Below, piece after piece: positions 50,075 to 63,000 of a DNA stretch of 64,000 nucleotides. The translations under genes and the position numbers were made by a program. The notes beneath the pieces are model-generated. The model saw only the letters and a program-made list of their open reading frames with translations. It was not told the origin of the DNA and did not search any database. Position 1 is the first letter of the stretch. Every line of letters begins with the position of its first letter. Origin of the DNA: Serilophus lunatus (Eukaryota > Chordata > Aves > Passeriformes > Eurylaimidae); assembly GCA_013399895.1 (NCBI GenBank), contig VXBA01003084.1, positions 558,001-622,000 of the forward strand. Direction: 5' to 3'.

Positions 50075-50230
50075 TCGGTTGCTCAGAGAAGTTGTGGATT
50101 TCTGAAGTGTTCAAGGCCAAGTAGGATGTCACTCTGAGCACCCTGGTCTGGTGCAAAGAGCCCCTGCCCATGGCAGGGGGCTTGAAACTAGATGATCTTT
50201 AAGGTGCCTTCATTTCCAAGCCATTCTATG
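50075..50230 (+). mobile_element. CR1 LINE 3' end, short fragment
   Basis: The plus strand shows 'ggttgctcagagaagttgtg', 'gtgttcaaggccaagtagga', 'gagcaccctggtctggtg', 'cccctgcccatggcaggggg' and the terminus 'gatctttaaggtgccttca' with CATTCTATG. Only the final 155 bases or so are present. Confidence 0.95.
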
Positions 50231-50305
50231 CTATATCTAACTAGCATAATGGATCAATATCAAATACATTTCCATTTTGTTAGGAAAGAATAAAAAACTG
50301 TGAAG

Positions 50306-50350
50306 TGCATTAAAATGCATTTAAAAATGCATTAAAATGAATTAAAATAT
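50306..50350. repeat. AT-rich tandem repeat (TGCATTAAAA-like)
   Basis: Imperfect head-to-tail copies of a 10-14 base GCATTAAAATG unit, about four copies. Confidence 0.8.
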
Positions 50351-50742
50351 AGACTGCTTTTCATCTTTGCATAGCAAGTCATCAGTGCTAATTAGCAGAA
50401 GATTTTCAGCTGCTGAGGCACTGGGACATGGTGGCAGGTCCCAGCTCAGAATATTCTGCAATCTCAGACACATCTTGGAAACTGAGATACATGCACTTCT
50501 GAACCAACAACGATGTGCTACCCTAAAGCTCCTAACATGGCACCAGATATCTCTGTTGAGGCAACATAACTCCAGCCTTCATGCCTATTTAAGCATTGCA
50601 ATGCTCAGTGAGCACTCCACCAGTTGGCTTTGGGCCTCAGTCGTTTGCATGCACTCCAAAAAGAGCCCATGGATGCTGGCAGGACAATGGATACTAGTCA
50701 GAGGCTTTTAAAAGGAGTTGAGATGGAAGGGGAATACAGACT

Positions 50743-50776
50743 GCATCCAGACACTGTCAGCATCCAGACACTCTCA
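50743..50776. repeat. 17-bp tandem duplication, two copies
   Basis: GCATCCAGACACTGTCA at 50743-50759 is followed directly by a copy differing at one base (50760-50776). It looks like a recent local duplication. Confidence 0.9.
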
Positions 50777-53511
50777 GAATGACAGACAGCTGATCAGATA
50801 ATTCCTTAACCCAAAGGAAAATAAAATGCTCATGAATTTTCATTCTCCATAAAATCATTGCAAAAAGCAAGGATGGGAGAACGTGGTCTCTGCCAGCGTG
50901 GGTGTACTGTTTGGGTCCCTGTATTTGGCACCATCTACTACACCCATCACTTGTCTTCTAGGAAGAGATTAAAAACTGCAGCTCTGAGAACAGGCTTTCA
51001 CTAGATTAGCTCACCAATTCTCTTTTGCCTGCAGATCACACCAATTAAGCATACAGAAAAGACAAATGTACAGACCTAGGATGAGGACAGCCCAAGTTCA
51101 AGCTCCTGCACCACTTGATTCAAAGTAAGCAGGATGAGAAAACGTGCTTGAGTTAAAAAAGGCATCTGAATTGTAGTATCGTGACATTTCTGATTTCAGG
51201 GAAAGGAAGAAAAGCACTACTCTGTTCTGCTCAAAATGTGTTAAGTCAGATTTCCATCTTTGCAAGTTACTGAAGGCCCAACTGCATTTCTCCAGTCAGT
51301 TTGACACTCCCCAGCAGAGTTACAACAGATAAGAGGTCCTGGGACTAACCTGGTCCTGACAATTTGCCAACAGTCACGTGGCCTGCATGTCTACATAACC
51401 TTTTGTCATTTCCTTTGCCTTTACTGTCCCTAAGTGAATAGTCACTAGGATTTCTTCATTGCTGGGTCAAGCATTTCTCCAATTTTTTGCCAGCAAATCA
51501 GGAATTTCATCCTCTCTCATGTATCCAGGAGAAAATGCAAGAAAGCTCTGGAGAGCTTCCTAGAACTCTGGAAAGAGCGAGAGTTACCTTCCTGAGTGAA
51601 AACAGAATATGGGCACCAAGCCATCACGACCACAGCCAGCTTGAAAACATTACTGCATGCAAGCAGGGGTTTCCTGCGTGGGCACAGGAGGAGTGAGACT
51701 GAGGAATACGAGCAAGCAGGAGGCAGCACAGGGTCTGAAGTTAGAGATGTTACCAGTGAGCTGGGCCAAGCTGCTGCTTCTCAGCAGTGGTCACAGAGAA
51801 GCCGCTTATACAGGGTCACCACAAGCAGCATCACTGCACCTCATCTCAGGAGTAGAACTAGAAGCCAAAAAATCTGATTCCGGCCCTTGTCTCTACAGCA
51901 GCAATAGCTTAATTACAGCAACCATTTCTCTGGCAGAACTGGTGATGCAACATTCACCATTAGAAAGCCACAAGAAAGAGAGGCCTAAATGCTCTCTATT
52001 CATGGGCAGCTCCCCAAGTGAAACATAGGAATCTTGTTTAAAGAACAGAAACAGCAAGAAAGAAAATTGTTCAGTTTGTTTGCTTTTTCCCAAAAGATAT
52101 CCGTAGTTCATGTCAGGCAAATCTTACTGATGCTCTGCCTCCTCGAGAAGCTCTCTCATCTCTAGTGATATCCCCTCAGGTGGTGCTTAAAAGTGAAGAA
52201 TTAAGGTCACAGGGACAATACCTAATATGCTGGTAACAGACCAACCACTGGAAGAGAGAATACATAATGTAAAATGAAGAAGGACTCTTTTGCATTATAC
52301 TGTCTCCGGTTTAAAATGGTAAGAATCTATTCCTAAGGATGATGTGGATAACAGAATTTGCCTAAACAGCCTGTGCCTGGCATCTCCTGACATGGAAGCT
52401 TTGAGCAGCCTGTATCACTGCTCAATCACCCTATGGAGGTAAAAACAAAAGCAGTTATTAATAATCAAACATACAGTATAGTCAGGGTGTAGAGGAGGGG
52501 AGGAAGAGGCCTTGCACTACAGGGACACAAGTTCACACTTCCCCAAAAGCCGCCTCCTGTCAATCCACCCATAGAGATAAGCACTCCGCTCCCTGCATTT
52601 CATCATTTAGAAACTGATGCTTTAACTACAATTCACCAATGGGCTAGAACAGTTCAGGTGGTTCTGTGACCTTTGGTTCCTCACACAAGCAGTAGCCAGC
52701 CCTTGCCTATTCAAAGACAATACTCTACACATTTTAATTTGCTTTTGGCATGTGGAGAGTTTCCAGGCACATCCTGAAAAAATTCATCAAACTCCTTATC
52801 TCCCATAGTCTCCTCCGATGGCCTCAGATTCTCATACAGAAAAGGAAATAGTTAATTCTTTCATTTGTCCATAACAAGTGTTTTGGACTATGTTTTGCTA
52901 TGGCATACAATAGCTGCACTCTCCTCAACTCATTAAGGCTGTTTTGATGTGGGACACAGTCATAAAATTTCACTCATAAGTCTTGCTTTATTTTCATTGA
53001 ATACTATGCCAAGCACAAATGTAGGAAGGTCACGACACTTTCTCCAGAACAATCAGAAGTGAAGAATAACTTAAAAACAAACTACAAACACAAGATGTTA
53101 TTACAGTTTTCCTCTCTCAAGTAACAAAAAGTTTGGAACATTTCCACAATGAAAATATGTAAATTAATTACGCTCTTATGATGATTGATGTAAGTTATTC
53201 TGGTTCAGAACAATACAAGTCACCCACAGTTTACAAAACGGTATGTCAATAAAATGAGCTAGACCTGCTGAAGAAAATATTTGTTGTAGCCTAAAGCTAT
53301 TTTTGCACATGTATAACCTTGAATTACAGTTTTTAGAAAAAAAAAAAAGCCTTCCACATTCTGATCAGCAACTAGTAAGTTGAGACTTGCTTTTCCTCAC
53401 TTTCTAAGGAAGCTATTGATGTACCAGACAAAAATACACCAAAGAAGTTTACACAGATCATATTATCATCCTTCATGATCCCAGCAAATGAGAACTGACA
53501 AAACTGAAAAA

Positions 53512-53536
53512 TTTATAGAAAAAATTTTTCTATAAA
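53512..53536. repeat. Perfect inverted repeat, 12-bp arms, 1-base centre
   Basis: Arm TTTATAGAAAAA (53512-53523), one A, then its exact reverse complement TTTTTCTATAAA (53525-53536). Pairing does not extend beyond. Confidence 0.95.
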
Positions 53537-55502
53537 GAAAAAAATGCTTCAAGGTGCCAAGTGTTACCCTCTTAGCACATTTTCTCCTCCTCCAATCCCC
53601 CAGCATATTTGCATGAAGAAAATAAACCTGTATATACAAAATACCACTACAAATAAAGCCTCACTTTCCATTAGACCTTTAAAACACTTCACAGAACATT
53701 CTCAAAGCGCTGCTTTCTGCTGCAGCCTGACTTGGAACACCCACGTCTACCCACACTGGTCAAGAAGAATTATATAAGTCACACAGCGGAGGGCAAGAGA
53801 GACCTAGCAGAGGTGTTGGTAGAAAACAGATTCAGGGTTGGAAATGATCGGCCAGTGGTGGTTAAAAACACTTCACACAGTGTGAGGTGTGAGTATAGCT
53901 ATCCATAAGATGCTAATGGCCAGGACCTGCAGGTACATCAGCCCCAAGAAAGGGGTAGGACAAGCAGAGCCTTCACTCCAAGGAGCCCAGATTGGGGCAT
54001 GTACATCTTGAAGCCCCTACACAGCAGCCCCATAAAAATTGAAGACCTTTTTGGTTTGCTCTTTTTAAGACTTTAGCAAACTTACTAAGAGTCATAAGTA
54101 CCAGAAAGTTTAAAATATGCAAATATACATTGCAAGGAATCAAAACATTTACCCAACGCCAGCTTGCTGGAGGATTTAACTCAGTCAACAAAATTCTTGG
54201 GTAACTCTCCACCGAGTACCCAGCTTCTTGTCACCATCTCGGTTTCTGGGGATGAAGAATCTGGGATTTCTGTCAGAAAACTGTCTCCCACTCCTATCTG
54301 TTTCTTGTGTTAACTTTCAAGAGCAAGATGGGAGAAAATTGTGAAGTTCCACATTCGTCTGCAATCCCAGTTGCTGGAGATATCTCGCTTCATCACCTCC
54401 TCCCTCCTCTCAGAGCTTTTCCTGAGCCAGACCTATAGGAAATCCGATTTTATTCGCCCTCCTGATCTTGCAGCATCCAAAATTATAACCTCTTCTGAGG
54501 ATAATTCTGGCATCACTCAGTGCTCCTTGCTACTCCTCAAAAAGACAACAGCTATGAAGGGGAGCTTTGGGACAATTCCCACAAACCATGAAGCTCCCAG
54601 TATCAGCTGCAGAACAGACCATAGGTCCTACTAACTTCATTCTCCAGCTGCCAGAAGTATTTCAGCTGCTGATCTGCATTACATGAAGTTGTTGTCCTAG
54701 AAACATGGTATTACAAATTCAAGCTTAAAAAATAAAATTAAAAAAAGCTAAAACTTCGTGCTTCTTGTTATACTAACCCCCCTGCCTTCCCCATTTCTCA
54801 AAAGGCCTAAAAGCCAATAAATGCAAATAAAATCACAGAAACACATGAAGAAGCCTTCCAATTACAGACAGGGAGCAATTTGCAAGCACTTACTTGCTTC
54901 TTATTGAACATCATATCAAGACTCGGCAGACTAAACCAGTTTTTGCAAGGGGGTTATATTATTCAGGTGCAATCAACAATGGATGCAGAAGTGAAATGAG
55001 ATAAACACTACTTTATGCTAGCAGTCTTACTGAGTCTGTGGCATTATCAAAGATCAAAAGAAGCATCTTAAGCAAGCTATTCTCACTGCAAAATAAAAAA
55101 AAAATTTAATGAGAAGGAAAATAACCTGTGCTTCAAGAATTAGCAACTTGAATGTGGAGCAGGTATCCCTGACTGCAATGGAAAGCAGACCTTAAAAACA
55201 TGAGATGAACCAGAAGCTTCCAACAACAGCTCACCCTATCAATTCTTAAAGCTGAAAATACAGAAGGAAATGTAAACTAATACATATTCCATTTCTGCAG
55301 GATATGTATTTCTCTACTTGCCTCCTTACAGACGGATATTACTTTTCCATAGGTGTATTATCTCTCTATATTTCTATTTCCAGAAAGTAATAAAAAAAAA
55401 TTGTATTAATCTGAGGCCAACATAGAAACAGAAAAAAAAAGGTCAAATCACCTCCCTGCCTCCTTCAAACTTAGACCAGTTATATCAGAATGAACATGCT
55501 AA

Positions 55503-55617
55503 AACAGAAAATCCAAATAAAAAAAATTTAAAAATTCAGTAATCCAAATAATCAGAAATAAGTAAATCAAATTAATCAGAAAATCCAAATAAAGAAAATT
55601 CAATCAGAAAATTCTAA
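55503..55617. repeat. Degenerate AT-rich tandem repeat
   Basis: The phrase CAGAAAATCCAAATAAA occurs at about 55505 and again at about 55577. Partial copies (AATCCAAATAATCAGAAATA, CAATCAGAAAATT) lie between and after them, suggesting a decayed array with a unit near 20-35 bases. Confidence 0.7.
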
Positions 55618-57000
55618 AAGTCAGATGTGACCTAACAGTTATTCATAAAACAGGCAAAGAGAAAAACCTTCAAACTCTTAAAACAAATTCTTGAAAAATT
55701 AGTTTCACAGATGACTGAATAAGGTCACAAATTATGGGTGATACCTGTACTGTACAAAAAGCAAGACAGAAAAAAGAACCAAAATATATTTTGGAGCTCT
55801 TTTCAACCACTGATTTGCTTAAGCTACAAAAGGTAAAATCAGGCAACAATCACAGAAAGGAAGATCTCAACCTAACTGCAACCTGGACTTACATTAGAAA
55901 TACTCATACTGCATCAAAATAAAATCCAAATCATATAACATAATGATCTTTATGCCTTGAGTAGACAACGACTCCTCCTGAAGTGAAATACTGTTCTGAA
56001 GTAATGCTACAGTGATATCAGACTCCAGGTTTGCATGCTTAGTTTACATTAAAGCTAAAATTTCTCTCAGACAGCAACATGTCACACTAGAGATTTTATT
56101 AGGCCAGTTTTTCACTGGTATTTGCACACTACCACCTGAAGCTCATGTTACTGCAAAAACATGCTCTCATGCTTACAACAGGGAAAATACCCAACGATAT
56201 AATGGAGGAGTAACAAGCCTGAAGAAGCTCATGCAATGTGAGATGAGTTCCAGCTGGATGTTATTACCCCAGGTTAAACACAAAGCACCGATGGAGAGGA
56301 GTGAAGAAGGGCATGTCCTTTTCGTTGTAAATTCATTGCAGTTGCTGACAAAGCCACCAAGATATACAAATATGACACTCCAAAATATTAAGTTTATTTT
56401 GAGAGACATTTGTACAGCAAGGTAGTTCTAAAATACCTTGTAGGATGGCTGCAGAAACAAGTCCCTGTGGCAGAGACAGACTGCCACCTCCCTGTGGAGG
56501 CAACAGAGCCACATTCACACCTTTAATAATTCTTTTAATTTATAACTCTGATTAATGGATCCTAACACTTCTATGGATTCATTTGATACCGTGAAGAAGG
56601 CTGGACTTATGTTTTAGTCACAGTCACTTTCATTACCCCTGCAACTGATACCGCCATACAGCTGTGTATGAAACTAAGAATTATTTTGTCTGGGAAATTC
56701 CCCATTCCAAAATATAAACCTGCAATACACCAAGAAATTATTTTAATACGTATTGCATATTAATATAGTACTGTATCACTAGCTTTACATACCTCTAGAA
56801 GACTCTAGAAACTGTCTGTGTAACTTCCTTAGCCTGAAAAGTAACAGGATGACTCAATTTATTTACATTTTCTTTAATTTGGCATTTTAGCCCACAGAGA
56901 TATTACTTTGTTGTCATCTCCACTCAAAATCTGCCTTGTTAGTGTCTAGAGAAATCAATGCCATGAAGCAGTTCATTTTTATAACTTCATCTTCTTTCAA

Positions 57001-60000
57001 CCTCGAGCTTCATTAATGTGATAACGAAACAGGTACACAGCTTACTGTCTCTCTATGCATTAAGTAAATTTATACAAAAATAAAAAGAGAAAAAGTAGAT
57101 GAGGATGCTTGTTAATTCTGTGCATGCACACACTTATTTTTTATTAAAGCATTTCATTCAAGTTTATGAAAAATTTTTAAACTGTTTGGAGAATAACTAT
57201 CAAGTTTCAATGCACAATCACAATCTCTTATTTTTTTTCCACTTTGTCACTTAACAATGGAAAAAAAAAAATCTTGAGTTTAGAAATACTCCTAAGCAAT
57301 TCCATTGGGGTGAAAATCCTTTTCTGTCATAGCCAAAGCAACCAAACAAACATTAGTAAAAAACTAGAGGTCCTAAAGCATTTTCACAACAATGGCTCAT
57401 TCAGGATTTCCCACCATATTTTCCACTGAGAGAGCAGATTGGGCTTCCCAGGGGGCTGATAAGTCTCCTCCTGCAGCTCTGTAACCACCACTCAGCCCCA
57501 CAGCACTCCTGCTTTACCACCATCAATGCATATCCCACCCATTGCTGTCATTGCACCAGCATCCCATCCCTGTGCAGTAACAGTTCTGTTCTTCCAGTTG
57601 TTTCAAGTTGCCCAGATGGAAATGTCATTATTTGAATCTCTTATTTAATAAACATTAGTTTGCATGAAGACAAGTTTGAAGTTTTCTTTCCTAAAAAAAC
57701 ACAAAAAACAAAAAACCAAAATAAATAATGGTTAATACTAGTAGACTTGATTCTTGACATGTCCATACACTGCCCCATGGATTACTCTTCCATTATCACT
57801 AGGATGTTTCCAAAAAAGCTAGTTATATGGTCAGATCCCAAATAACCCTTTTCCTACTCTACCTTATGTGATCCCCAACTATACCATGATGATCACTCAC
57901 TCCTTTCCAGCACTTCAAACCTCAAGAGCCACTACTTTATTCACAATCACATAACTAAATAATGAGGCTTTCCAGTGCAAAATGGAAGCAAGAGAACACT
58001 CCCATTTTGCCTTGCCAAACACGAGTCCCTCTTAGTCCCTCATTATGTGCAATATAATTGGACTCTTACCCTTATTCTCACTGGGGAGAGGGAATTCATG
58101 TCGTCACTTGCTCATCACGCAAATGGCTTTCTGTGGTCCCTGAATTGGGGCACAATTCCTGCTGCACACCCTGTGACCAGCGCAGGGGGACACTCGGTCC
58201 TTCTGCCACCCAGGCAGTGGCACGGTTTGCCTTGCATGGGACACACACAGAGATGGTGCCTCACACCAAGGTCAGCAATCACATGTGCAACAGAATAATC
58301 TTGCATGGCCTCAATTAATCTGCTTTAGTCCCTCCATCCATAAAACCCAGACAATGGTTTTGACTAGCTCTGCATGGGAATGCAGGACTGACACCAGCTT
58401 TATTTCCAAAATCAGAATAAAAATGTTGTCTGCAATTATGACTACACATCCAGTACTCTGTTTTACACAACCAACCCTTGATTAAATCACCACCTCTGCT
58501 TTAGCATCTTTCTTCCAACCTTGCTGTGTGAGAACTGCAAGCCTGTTTAGGGCCCTTCTCAACTCACTGATCTACTTGCTACAAAAAAGACAGGCATTAA
58601 TAGAATCTTCTTTCTCTTTTAATTTCTGCTATTGTTTTCTTTCTAATTGTTGCTTCTCAACTACACAGTCTCTAAGTATGTTTACCTTTATCAAGGACTT
58701 TCATCCAAAAGTTCCACAAAACACTGTTCACATGCTCTCAATAGCAGAAATCTCCAGAAAGCACATTAGTAATTGCTAAGCATCCTGGATCTTCAAATTA
58801 AGAGGAACCTAGCAGTGACACAATCTCTTTCATTTATTTTTTTTTTCTGAAGCATCTTTCTTTTTTCTTTCACCAGTATTTTTTTTCTAGCAGACACTAG
58901 TGTGGTAGCACTGCTAGACATCACTAAACTCACCCAAGACATTAAGTGGGGAATTTTTCTCATCTGATTCAGCCAGCTGAAAGTTATGAATCTAATCTAA
59001 ATTAGTCGGCTCCACTGCCACTGTAATCACTGTAAACAGGATGAATCACCCACCCCAAATACCTTGCCTGATGCATAGGAAGTGAGGAATGAAAACCCAC
59101 CTGGAAGTGCTTATCATTAACCATAGAGAGGCCTCTGTTACCAAGGTGAGGTGACCTTTCATGTATGGAATTCCTTTATCTCTAGCTCTGATAATGACAA
59201 GGAGCTCTGTCTTCTTCGGGGTCAGGCATCAGTTCCCTGGACTTGGACAAACTGCACCTATGTGAAAGATCATAGATGATGTCTGACCACCTTAAAATCT
59301 GGATCAGTTTTCTCCAGAGAAATACTACTTAGTAATTGTCTCTTATAGGAAAGGAAAGAAAGGGATGGAAACCTTGAGTTAAGTCAACATGCACAGCGCC
59401 CTACCGACATGACTGACTTTGTTAGCATTGCAGTGCTGGGCAAAGCTTACGCAATGCACAGTCAAGGATGTAGAAAGGGCTTGTGCTGCAGGAGGGACTC
59501 AGGAGCAGTGAGGCAGCAAACTGGGATTTCCTCTTCTTTGCTCTCTTCCCTTGGGTACTCCCTGCTATACAAATAAACGCACACTCTGCACAAGGACAGT
59601 CCAAGACCATGCAAATTAAATTAAATTACAAGAGGAAAGAGAACCCCAAAGGCTGGAATCACAAAGCTTAATTTCTCAGAAAAAATGCAAGTGATTCTTT
59701 GTTCCAGCCAAGCTCGATTAACATAAAACAAATGGCAGTAGCAAAAGAATGTGGATCAAAAACCTCTTGGACCCAGCTCTGTGCTGTTCTGTTCCTAGAC
59801 AAAACCAGTGACCACATTAAAGGTTTCAATGGAAACAGGTTTATCAATCAGCCTATGGCAAAAGGGAGAAGAGGGAACACCAAAGGAGCTTAGGGGGCTG
59901 CAACACCACTGAACTACTCTCAGAACTGGTCTCTTCCTTGCTCCACCAGCTGTAAAAGGCTCCCCTACTCAAAGGGAACTCCTCACTGTGCCTTTCTCCT

Positions 60001-63000
60001 CTTTGGCAGAACTGCTGAGCATGATCTGCTGCTTATCAAAAACCTGAGGACAGCTGGGTCCTTTTTTCACTCAACCTCTAACCCTTATGTGGCTGTGAAG
60101 AAAGTCAATTCACCTGCCTCTGACTTGATTCCTTAATTTCTAAAAGTTAAGGAGTAAGGATCCTGTCCTAACTCATGAAGCCTTTTGATATTTATCAGTG
60201 AAATAAATTACATGTTTGTGGGCTGAAGCTGCGTCTCCAGTATCTCAGTGCAACCAAGCCTTTAGAAGGATCTGGCTGTGACAAGCAGCAAGAACATACC
60301 AGACAGCAGCAGTTCAGGGCTGCTTAGCAGCATTTTGACTCATTATCAGTCATTCCTATCAAACTGCTCCATAAACTACCTCCTTCTAAAGATTCATCTT
60401 ATGAAACGCCCACACACTAAATAGCAAGTTATACTAAATATTTTCTGGGAACTCATTAAAGAAAGCTATTACTTAGAACAGATCAGGATCCTATGTCTGT
60501 GCAGTACCATTGCACGTGGAGCACAGGTTTGTCCATTTAAATGGAGCATAAGGGTTGGGTACTAATCCCTTCCCAGGAGATACAGTTCTGGGACTTACTG
60601 CTGGGGATGAGACAAGCTAACACCTGCATTGAAAACTCAATTCCCAGAGATTTTTCAGGCTTCTACAATACAAGACTTGAAGGTGATAGGCAGTAATATC
60701 TCTTTCCAAATGAATGTGGAGTTATTTCCCAAACTTGCTGGTTTCAGAATCTCCACTTATTCCCTTCAGTGTTCCAGTGGGAAAAAACCCCGGCACACAG
60801 GCAAGGACGGTAAAATGGTTTCTTTGGAGTGCCTGTTAGTCTGCAGACTTATTGTTTCATTCTGTAATGATTAAGTGAGTATCTCAGGGTGATTTGAAAG
60901 TCTAGATATTACAGAAGATGCCAAACCTTTATATGTTCACAATAGAGTCAGCCACAAAGTCTGCTCTAACTCAGTGTGCAAACTCATAGGGAAAAAAGAG
61001 CTACTGGTTTTGTAAATGGTGGCAAATCCCACACATCTCATTCCTGTTGTTTTTCCAGTGACCTAGTGTCAAAGTCAACTCCTGAATGGCCACGAAAGAG
61101 ATGTTAAGAGCTAATAAAGAATCAGTGCAGGAAAGCAAACTAGAAAAAGGTTTCTCTCTAAAATTAACAGATTGACTGATAGCTTTAAAACCCACAGTCT
61201 GCTGTGTTTTTAGCTTAATTCTGTGGTTTTGTTTGGCTCATGATAAAGTAACATTACTGCAAATGAGGTGCTCTGGCTGGCAACTGCAAAAAAGAGATTA
61301 GTTAAGTCTCTGGCATTTCTGCATTAGACTTCAACAACCACCTGATTCCTCTTAGCTGCACCTGGGGTTGACCTGCTGGAATAAGCAGATTGAAGTACCT
61401 CTATTTGCAAGGTATGGCATGCAGTTCTTCATGATGGTTACTTTTAAAATCCTGCTCTGTAAATGACAGCCGCTCAGCAATCATTTTGTAAAGGGCTCTG
61501 CTCCCATGCCCACCAACAAGATGGGCTTCAGCCTCATGCTCATTGCTTTGCCCAAAGAGAAGGAAGGGAGGAGCAAACCAATCGATCACATCTCTCTCAG
61601 GAAACACATTCAGAGTTAATCCAACTCTGTAATTTTCACAGATTTCAACCCTAGGACTTCCTAACAGGTATCTATCTGAAAAGGAGACACTCTCAGAAGC
61701 TTCATTTTTTATTTGGATAAAGAACCTCACACCAATTTTATTAAGGCATATTTGATCAAATGCCATGCCACAGGCAGCTCTGGCTTTAGATAGACCGAGA
61801 GCTAAATATTACTGCAGATAAAGCTATCCTAAAATCCAGCCCTGAGCTGTCACTCCCATTACACTCAGAAGTGTATAACCAAGAAAGGTTTTAAATTACA
61901 ACCCAGGCTTAACATTTTTAAATATTTGTTATAGTTAGCCCTGGATACTTTGCTGTGAAATTTGAGCAACATGTTGATATATGCAGAGATTAAGTCATCC
62001 AGCCTCTATTGGCAGGGAGATGAACATTCACGAGAAGTCACTATTCATTTTGTCTGAAATCCAAAAAGTCAGATTCTAATCTCAGTTTCACTGCGGTGGA
62101 TTGAAAATGATTCCACAAATGCCAAGAACTACTTAAACAAGAGGACAGAAGAAACCAGGACTTCCGCTCACCTTCAGCAACAAATATAGTTACGCTATCA
62201 GCACGATAAAGATAGGCCACGCATAAAGTACACCCTGAAGGTGGCCAATCCTATTATGAACTTCAAAACCTGTAGAAGCAACATTATTTAAATATGGTAA
62301 GGATGTACCACAGTAACAGCCACAATCCTCAATGTACACGTGCACTGCTCTAGAACTCACACTCTACACAGTATAATGACCTACATAATTTCTGCATAAT
62401 GATTCCCATTAAAGCCAGTGCCTATCTCCACATAAGCCCTGAAGGGCATCTGCAAGAATGGCCATGAGCACAGCATGCTCTGTGGCCATGACAAGCTCCT
62501 TGTCCAGCCTGCCTTCTGCACACAGCTGCTTGCACACAGTGCAAGCTCTCAGCTGCTTGGGAGCACCAGCAACCACCAAGTGCACTTGGGTTAACAACCT
62601 CTGGCTGTAATTTTGGTCCGGATGGCAACACATGGCCAACCCTCAAGGTGAAGGGTTGACATATCCAACAGGACTGCCCAAATAAGAAATGATGCTCCTC
62701 CAGCTCCAACGACACATCAACCAAGAGACAAATTACACTTGATGTAAAAGGCTAAATTCTGACACTGGTACACAGACTGGGGATGTCTCACTGTGACTGG
62801 GCACTGGAGAAGAACACACAGTAAATGAAAAGCAACAAAAGGGATAAAGGCAAATTATATGCACAAGAGAAACTGCAGGATGCTTCAAATTTCCTCCTTT
62901 TCCCAAGACCCTATTAATGCAGATGTGAGCCAGGCCAGTCCACTGGGCAGACGGATCCTTTGTAGGGCATCTGTAATAGACTGTTATATTTGCAGGAGTG

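Larger units (their letters stand above)
50777..57000. other. Noncoding stretch, no gene recognised
   Basis: AT-rich unique-looking DNA. It contains the palindrome at 53512-53536, a near-palindromic T-box-like site at 53868-53892 and a degenerate tandem repeat at 55503-55617. Plus frames of about 100-140 codons (51657-52028, 56012-56425) have no recognisable domain. Confidence 0.5.

Noticed and set aside
62409..62724. Cys/His-rich minus-strand frames as a zinc-finger protein
   Set aside because: Cysteines and histidines are not in C2H2 or other metal-binding spacing; two overlapping frames show the same bias, so it is compositional.
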